A stretch of DNA of 64,000 bases from assembly GCF_000304475.1 (NCBI RefSeq), contig NC_018941.1, positions 992,001-1,056,000 on the forward strand, given 5' to 3'. Below are positions 58,514-64,000 of the stretch, one piece after another. The notes below the pieces were generated by a model. It did no database searches and was not told where the DNA came from. It saw nothing but the letters and a program-made list of their open reading frames with translations. The position numbers and the translations under genes were made by a program. This DNA is from Kazachstania africana CBS 2517 (Eukaryota > Ascomycota > Saccharomycetes > Saccharomycetales > Saccharomycetaceae). The first letter of the stretch is position 1, and each line of letters begins with the position of its first letter.

Positions 58514-58976
58514 TATGAGTGTATCGTTCAATATATGCTACTTTACAGTTATTTTCAACTTTGGCCCTTACTTGGCTTAATAACCAGAGCTTGGATTAGG
58601 CTGAGTTGGTTATATATTTGTTTATATCAAAAAGTTTAAAATTGAGCTAAAACCCCCTTTCTTGTTGTACCGTTCTTAATCCTCCTCTCGTCGCTTTAAA
58701 AAGAAAAACGACAGCAAAAAATGACAGAAGGTGACAGCGAGTTTCACCGCAATTTAATGATGGCACACTTCAAACAGCCAATGAGACCAATAGTGGGTTC
58801 TACCACTCTATAGTTCTCTATCAAGAAAGTACGCAGACTGTGGTATGGTTTTGTTGGGGTTGATGAGCGGTGGAAGTGATGTTATTGGAGGGTTATCAAT
58901 GAATACATGAAATTTGTAGCATAAAGCACTATGCTCTAACATGTGTGTGAGCCCAGTATGTAACATTAAAACACAT
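58514..58976. promoter_or_regulatory. SIP5 promoter and CIN4 downstream region; RIM11 absent
   Basis: This region lies between the SIP5 start and the end of the CIN4 coding remains. S. cerevisiae RIM11 (YMR139W) would lie here; no kinase-like coding sequence is seen in any frame. No regulatory motif is called. The region above 58976 up to 59040 carries the shifted C-terminal frame of CIN4. Confidence 0.4.
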
Positions 58977-59040
58977 CTAATCGTTCCGTATTATTAACCC
59001 TTTCAATTTTTCAATGCCCTCTCCCGTAACACCACTACAT

Positions 59041-59583
59041 TCAATGAAATCGTACTTTTTTTTTTCTCATCTTCTCAGTCTCAGTAGTCTCTTCATTATC
59101 AGTCAGTTGTAGATCCCTGAGGATACAGTTCTTTATTTTCTCGCTGTGTTTGCCAATCATTGCCTGATCGTTATTTAGTAAATCGATCTTATTCATCAAG
59201 ATAATTACATGGCAGTCGTAGCCGATTCTACCTTCGTCCCTCTGGATCAAATCTTTCAATTCATTTAATGACTCTGTAAACCTAAGGTTAGATGTGATAT
59301 CAATACACCAAATCAGCACATCAGTCTTGTCAAAATAGTTATCCCAAAAAGGTCGCAGAGTCGTCTGACCCCCGATATCCCATATAGACACATTGTACAT
59401 TGAATCAATCTCGATAGTTTTTATCTGGAATCCCATAGTAGGTGTAATATTGTCGTCCTTTTCATTGTCTGGAAGTAGTTTATTCACCACCGTAGACTTC
59501 CCGGAATTGTCAAGCCCCAGAATCAAGCAACGTATTTCTTTGTCTTTCAGCTTCTGCTTCTTTATTATGCTCAATAGTCCCAT
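59041..59583 (-). CDS. CIN4: Arl2-type small GTPase for tubulin folding, C-terminus displaced by a frameshift
   Basis: The open frame from the ATG at 59583 has 180 residues. It shows [17 protein letters not shown] (glycine 2 for possible myristoylation), the P-loop GLDNSGKST at 23-31, WDIGGQ and NKID. The last residues, MRKKKVRFH, are unlike the family. The remaining family C-terminus, with [15 protein letters not shown] (the G5 region), continues in another frame just downstream to a TAG at 58977. The shift is at a run of ten A (59056-59065 on the complementary strand); nine would keep the frame. So CIN4 is frameshifted in this sequence, either truly or by a homopolymer error. Cin4 works with Cin1 and Cin2 in beta-tubulin folding. 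Position matches YMR138W. Confidence 0.88.
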   Translation of the reverse strand: MGLLSIIKKQKLKDKEIRCLILGLDNSGKSTVVNKLLPDNEKDDNITPTMGFQIKTIEIDSMYNVSIWDIGGQTTLRPFWDNYFDKTDVLIWCIDITSNLRFTESLNELKDLIQRDEGRIGYDCHVIILMNKIDLLNNDQAMIGKHSEKIKNCILRDLQLTDNEETTETEKMRKKKVRFH

Positions 59584-59777
59584 CTCTATCTGCTGGAAGA
59601 GGCTCACTGTTAGTTGTATGTCATCTTACCAGTTAGGCCTTACTTGCTTTTTTTGGCAGATTTATATTGGGATATCATCTATGAAAAACTTAAATGGATC
59701 GATGATCTAGAGAAGAAAAAGAATAACTTAATAGCTATCAAGAAAGCAGACGGTACTTGGACTATATATATGATGAT

Positions 59778-61769
59778 ATGCCAAGAAAGTCTATAGTTGA
59801 ACTAAAGTCTCGCGATATAAGACTGAAAGATACAAAAAGAAAAATCGGTAAGAGCAAGCAGAGAAGATTATTTGAATATGATATACCTACAACATCAAAT
59901 TTAAAAATACAGGAAAGAAATGGTTTTAAACTTAAAGTAAATAGTGAAGAAGATCCTATAATACTACAAGAAGAGAAAAATGAGGACAGTGATGGAGAAT
60001 GCGCGCATCCAATGTCAGGAAAGTTTCAAAGTATCTTTTGCCCAATTTGCAATTTAGATATATCTAAACTGGAATTATTTGAAAGGGAGACTCATTGTGA
60101 AAATTGCCTCGAGTCAAATGAAGCTTCCACAAATGTTTCAAAGCATTATATCGAAGAAAGAAGGTATACTGCTGTTGATGAGATTACTTTTCCTTCGAGT
60201 ATTGAAAGCATAAAAAGTGACGGGGTTCATGAAACTGTGATTCTTAATGAAGAAGATCTTCTGGTTACTTTATCTGATGACAACGAGGAAGGTTTACCAT
60301 TTCATCTTGCGGATGACATGGAAAAGATACCAACGGGACCTTTTTTGGAACAAGAGGATGATCCTATTATCATTGACATAGCTAGTGAAGAAGAAGAGGT
60401 AAAAAAAACAATAAAGCATACAATTAAGGGTAATCATACCAAGATACGAAAAACATTCACTGAAAAATTGGTCAAGAAAAGGTCTTCTCATTTTACCGTT
60501 AACAAAAGCTCTAAGAGATCTACAAGAAAACAGGCACCCCTTCCGAGTGTTAAAATATTAAGTTTCATAAATGGGTTCAAAGTGGTAGTTGACGGATTCA
60601 ATTACGAGGCAAATTCACAGATAAATGATTATTTTCTGTCACACTTCCATTCAGATCATTATATAGGTTTGAAAAAATCATGGGATAAAGCTGACAAAAT
60701 TTATTGTTCGCCAATTACATCCAAATTATTACAATTCAAATTCAAGATTTCTGCAGATAGAATAGTTTCCATACCCAACAGAGAAAAACACTGGATAACC
60801 TCTAACATTTCAGTTACACCTTTTGATGCAAATCATTGCCCTGGTGCCCAAGTATTTCTTTTCCAGGAGTGGGCTACCAAGGATTCATTAAAACCAATGA
60901 AACAGATATTACATACTGGTGACTTCAGAAGTAATTCTCACTTAATTAATGAAATACATGATTTTTTGAAAGTTTCGCGGAATTTAACGATAGATGAAGT
61001 TTATTTGGACACAACTTATCTATCACAAAACAATAATTTTCCATCACAATCTGAAATAGTTACAAAGACAACATCCTATGTTATAGATTTTTTACAGAAA
61101 CGCAACAAGAGGCATAACATTTTGTTGGGGAAGCCAAAGAAAAAAATTATATTGGTTGGATCGTATTCGATTGGTAAAGAGAAATTAGCAATTTCAATCT
61201 CCCGAAATTTAAAATGTAAAATGGTAGTTTATAACAGTGAACTAAGATCTGTTTACATAAATGATCTTCTAAAAGACATGAAAGAGAATAGTGACTCTGA
61301 AACTGAAGTTCATTTAGTACCCATTAGAATGATAAAGGATGAGGATTCAATCCTTAAATATTTGAAAGACATCATACAATTGAAATGGATAGAAGTAGAA
61401 TTAATAGGATTAATACCCACTGGATGGACTATGGCTAATTCATGGTGGGGGATGAAGTATCACAAATTACCTTTGGAAAATAAATTCAAAATTTCATCCA
61501 ATATAGAGGAATTGTCACTTGATGATGATTGGTATAAGAAACAGGTTGATACTTATAAAAAATTTCAAATATTTAACGTTCCTTATTCAGAGCATTCAAG
61601 TTTTACTGAATTGGTTAACTTTGGTACCACTGATAAATTTAAGTGGGGCAAAATTATACCTACTGTAAATTTACATAGTTTAGAGAGGATAACTGATATG
61701 GATGAATGGTTTAAAGTATGGAAGAAGATCAATACTGATAGAACAAAAGGAATATATGATTGTCTTTGA
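59778..61769 (+). CDS. PSO2: DNA interstrand cross-link repair nuclease (SNM1/PSO2)
   Basis: The 663-residue protein (661 in S. cerevisiae) starts MPRKSIVELKSR. A UBZ4-type zinc finger lies at 88-110, with CPIC at 88-91 and HCENC at 106-110. The metallo-beta-lactamase core has HxHxDH as SHFHSDH (289-294), and later DANHCPGA and HTGDFR. The beta-CASP domain follows, with PYSEHSSFTELVNF near the end. Pso2 is a 5' exonuclease that acts on cross-linked ends. The acidic region at 150-220 is poorly conserved. The frame above the start begins at TTG; the ATG at 59778 is chosen. It is divergent from CIN4 with 194 bp between starts. Position matches YMR137W. Confidence 0.96.
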   Translation: MPRKSIVELKSRDIRLKDTKRKIGKSKQRRLFEYDIPTTSNLKIQERNGFKLKVNSEEDPIILQEEKNEDSDGECAHPMSGKFQSIFCPICNLDISKLELFERETHCENCLESNEASTNVSKHYIEERRYTAVDEITFPSSIESIKSDGVHETVILNEEDLLVTLSDDNEEGLPFHLADDMEKIPTGPFLEQEDDPIIIDIASEEEEVKKTIKHTIKGNHTKIRKTFTEKLVKKRSSHFTVNKSSKRSTRKQAPLPSVKILSFINGFKVVVDGFNYEANSQINDYFLSHFHSDHYIGLKKSWDKADKIYCSPITSKLLQFKFKISADRIVSIPNREKHWITSNISVTPFDANHCPGAQVFLFQEWATKDSLKPMKQILHTGDFRSNSHLINEIHDFLKVSRNLTIDEVYLDTTYLSQNNNFPSQSEIVTKTTSYVIDFLQKRNKRHNILLGKPKKKIILVGSYSIGKEKLAISISRNLKCKMVVYNSELRSVYINDLLKDMKENSDSETEVHLVPIRMIKDEDSILKYLKDIIQLKWIEVELIGLIPTGWTMANSWWGMKYHKLPLENKFKISSNIEELSLDDDWYKKQVDTYKKFQIFNVPYSEHSSFTELVNFGTTDKFKWGKIIPTVNLHSLERITDMDEWFKVWKKINTDRTKGIYDCL

Positions 61770-61910
61770 AAAAAAGAGAATAAAGTATATACGATTTTTA
61801 TTATAGCTTATTACTAATATTAGTAACAGTAATAACAATGATAATAATATTATTACTATTATGGTACAAAAGGCGAAAAAAAAAATTTATGATTGGCAAT
61901 TAAAAGTCCA

Positions 61911-63392
61911 TTAAGGTGATTCAATTTTTGTAAAATAGTCAGAGTCCAACGTTGGATCGCTATCTAAAGACTTAACGACTTCTCCTGGAACGAAAAATTC
62001 CAATGGAATTCTGCGATCTTCAGGGTTGATTAACTTGTTGAATCTCATTAAAAGGTTTGCATTCTTGTTACCGAATTTTTTAACTAATTTTCTATAAAAT
62101 AGTCCGCATGCATTGCATAAAGTTCTGTTACCGTAAGGTCCCCTTCTCCATTCGGGAGTATCAATTTCATCACAGTGTAAACATTTTGTCTTGTCATTAT
62201 TGTATCTAGTATTAAGGTTAGATTGTTGAGAAGACAGTTTTTCAGCGAGAGAATTGGCAGTTGAAGTTAAATCATTTGAGTTTGATTTAATTTGCTTAAA
62301 CTTTCTGCCTTTTCTTGTGTAAATTCTTCTTGTCTTAAAAGTATCATTCAATGCTTGAACGATAATGTTATTGTTGTTATTTTGATGTGATACTGTTGGG
62401 GTGAGCTGTTTCGCTTGAGGTTGATCTAGGGGCTGACATGGTAAGGAGTGCACATTTGGCAAATACTGCTGTGGTATATGGTGATGTTGTGGAGGAGGTG
62501 GCGGAGGAGGAGGTAAATTGAAGAAATGAGACTGAGCAGTATTAGTAGGAGAGGTTGGTGAATAATAGTAATGGTAGTTTGCGTTATTATGAGTAGTTGG
62601 GATTAAGCAGTGAGGTAAAAAATGTTTTGAATCATCATTCATACGTTGAATAAGATGAGGTGGGGTTTGTTGTAACTTGTTATTGGTAGTATCTACAGTA
62701 GAATATGGATATGATGAAGTAATTGCGTTGACAGTTGAATTATTTGTTTGCCCCTCATGTCCAATATTACTACTGGCGTTGCTATTGTTATTATTGAGTT
62801 CTATAGTGGATTGAATTTGTTGATGCAATCTTTGTGCATGGATGTACATGTCATTTAAACTACTTGGAGTTGTGACGTAATCATTACTTTTAATATAGTT
62901 TAGTTCATGGATCAAACTATTGTATCTTTGAATTAAGTTTAGTACGTCATTATTACCGGACGTATTTTGTTGTATTGTTAAATCGGAAGATTGGTCGGAA
63001 TTTCTATTCGGGGTCGCATAATAATTACAGCCAGAAGACCACGTAGAAGAATTGTATGACGCGGAAGATGCTGATGATGACGACGATGATGATGATGATG
63101 ATAATGCTGATGATAATGATGCAGAGGCAGGTAAAAAAGTTCCTGTGTTGAAAGTAGAATTTGGAGTGTTGTAAATTGGATCATTTGTGGGGTTGATGTT
63201 ATTAGTATGATCAGATTCGTTACCGAAAGAAGGATTTAGCATTGAGTGTATTGATGGTAATCTTGGCTTATTGGGGTTAATAAAAGCAGTAGTGTTGGTA
63301 TTATTTTTAGTTGTATTCTGTTGTTGCTCTTCCTGGGTGGTGGTTGTATTCGGTGCAGGAGCAACTTGTGGTTGATACGCATAAAATTTCAT
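61911..63392 (-). CDS. GAT2: GATA-family zinc-finger transcription factor
   Basis: The 493-residue protein (560 in S. cerevisiae) is mostly Asn-, Ser-, Gln- and His-rich disordered sequence, including a poly-Ser run (about 75-105), Pro runs (LPPPPPPPPQHHH) and many Asn repeats. A single C4 GATA finger lies near the C-terminus: CLHC at 404-407 and CNAC at 426-429, spacing C-x2-C-x18-C-x2-C, with TPEWRRGPYGNRTL between. A basic region (TRRIYTRKGRKFKQIK) precedes it. The upstream part of the frame begins at TTG; the ATG at 63392 (MKFYAYQPQVAPAPN) is chosen. Gat2 is linked to nitrogen- and leucine-responsive expression and to invasive growth in S. cerevisiae. Position matches YMR136W. Confidence 0.9.
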   Translation of the reverse strand: MKFYAYQPQVAPAPNTTTTQEEQQQNTTKNNTNTTAFINPNKPRLPSIHSMLNPSFGNESDHTNNINPTNDPIYNTPNSTFNTGTFLPASASLSSALSSSSSSSSSSASSASYNSSTWSSGCNYYATPNRNSDQSSDLTIQQNTSGNNDVLNLIQRYNSLIHELNYIKSNDYVTTPSSLNDMYIHAQRLHQQIQSTIELNNNNSNASSNIGHEGQTNNSTVNAITSSYPYSTVDTTNNKLQQTPPHLIQRMNDDSKHFLPHCLIPTTHNNANYHYYYSPTSPTNTAQSHFFNLPPPPPPPPQHHHIPQQYLPNVHSLPCQPLDQPQAKQLTPTVSHQNNNNNIIVQALNDTFKTRRIYTRKGRKFKQIKSNSNDLTSTANSLAEKLSSQQSNLNTRYNNDKTKCLHCDEIDTPEWRRGPYGNRTLCNACGLFYRKLVKKFGNKNANLLMRFNKLINPEDRRIPLEFFVPGEVVKSLDSDPTLDSDYFTKIESP

Positions 63393-64000
63393 GTCTGGAA
63401 AGCTAGTTATTGTTAGAAGATGTATGTTACTATAGTAAGCTTCTTTTGAAATGATAGTTGAAAAAATTAGCAAGTCTTGCAAGAGGGAAGTAAAACTAAT
63501 CGAGGGGGGAATAAAAGAAAAAAGTCGTCAGTTTAAGTATAAAATTGAGAAAGAATTCGAAGTTGAGAAAATGAGAGGATATTAGATGCAAGAGCTTGCC
63601 TGTTGAAGAGGGAGTGAGGATCGAACAATATATATGTGTGTACATATATTCTACATGTGCCATGTAGATAAAGTACCGGGGACGTACAATTGAGTCAAGA
63701 TGAAGTATAATAATAACATCCAGAAAAAAAAAGAATTTAAGAGGAATAATGATATGATAAACGAGAGAAGAGGGACAAGGCGGTCGAAGGACAAAAAAAA
63801 AAAAAAAAGAAAAAGAAAAAGGCGTAAAACCTCAAGAACTTCCCGGTAATTAAATCAATGTAATTAATTAGCAAATATCAATCTTGTATAGATAGTTAGC
63901 CACTAAGAATAAGGTATTATTATTAGTAAGTGCTTATTATGGTTTTGATAATAGTATGATGTTGTTCATGTAATTTAGTGTTTTTTCGATGGGCAAAAAT
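63393..64000 (-). promoter_or_regulatory. Upstream region of GAT2
   Basis: The 608 bp run to the window edge. An A16 tract at 63793-63808 inside a longer purine-rich stretch is a probable nucleosome-depleted segment. No GATA cluster (GATAAG) or other gene is recognised with confidence. Confidence 0.35.

Overview
This window is nuclear DNA of a budding yeast of the family Saccharomycetaceae. The genes are compact, AT-rich and nearly intronless. The introns present have the yeast-type sites GTATGT and TACTAAC. Most proteins align residue for residue, as far as I can recall the families, with Saccharomyces cerevisiae orthologues. ATG starts were used throughout; open frames beginning at TTG or GTG were cut back to the first credible ATG. 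The gene order has no SUB2 between NDE and RPS16, and no MSS11, FDO1 or RIM11 where the ancestral order predicts them. I infer a post-whole-genome-duplication species with its own pattern of gene loss (a Kazachstania, Naumovozyma or Tetrapisispora type of genome); the exact genus cannot be read from the sequence.

Layout. Bases 1-6872 carry a block like S. cerevisiae chromosome VII (MRF1 fragment, GPI10, HUL5) with DJP1 between GPI10 and HUL5. A synteny break follows. From 7334 to 63392 the window runs backwards along the right arm of S. cerevisiae chromosome XIII (YMR171C to YMR136W), with orientation conserved throughout: EAR1, an ALD2/ALD3-type aldehyde dehydrogenase, CEP3, MLH1, MME1, PAH1, INP2, DNF3, HLJ1, YMR160W, ATG16, tRNA-Met(CAU), MRPS8, AIM36, TPP1, YMR155W, RIM13, NUP53, YIM1, IMP1, SWP1, LDO45/LDO16, TIF34, NDE, RPS16, RPL13, SIP5, CIN4, PSO2, GAT2. 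Two genes that lie on chromosome IV in S. cerevisiae, the SERF protein YDL085C-A and RPP1A, are interleaved here, as expected from reciprocal loss after genome duplication.

Functions are ordinary housekeeping: GPI anchor and glycoprotein synthesis (GPI10, SWP1), lipid metabolism and lipid droplets (PAH1, DNF3, LDO45), mitochondrial function (MRF1, MRPS8, AIM36, IMP1, MME1, NDE), DNA repair (MLH1, TPP1, PSO2), protein quality control and trafficking (DJP1, HLJ1, HUL5, EAR1, ATG16, INP2), pH signalling (RIM13), the kinetochore and tubulin (CEP3, CIN4), and translation (TIF34, RPS16, RPL13, RPP1A).

No mobile element, CRISPR array, virus or clearly novel system was found. The most interesting points are these: a conserved spliced gene fusion (LDO45 over LDO16) whose intron holds a back-to-back 3' and 5' splice site resembling a recursive splicing point; single-base frame disruptions in RPL13 and CIN4; a perfect 16-bp inverted repeat with two CACGTG boxes upstream of TIF34; and two long gene-poor gaps (31954-33164 and 43622-45129) that I cannot explain.
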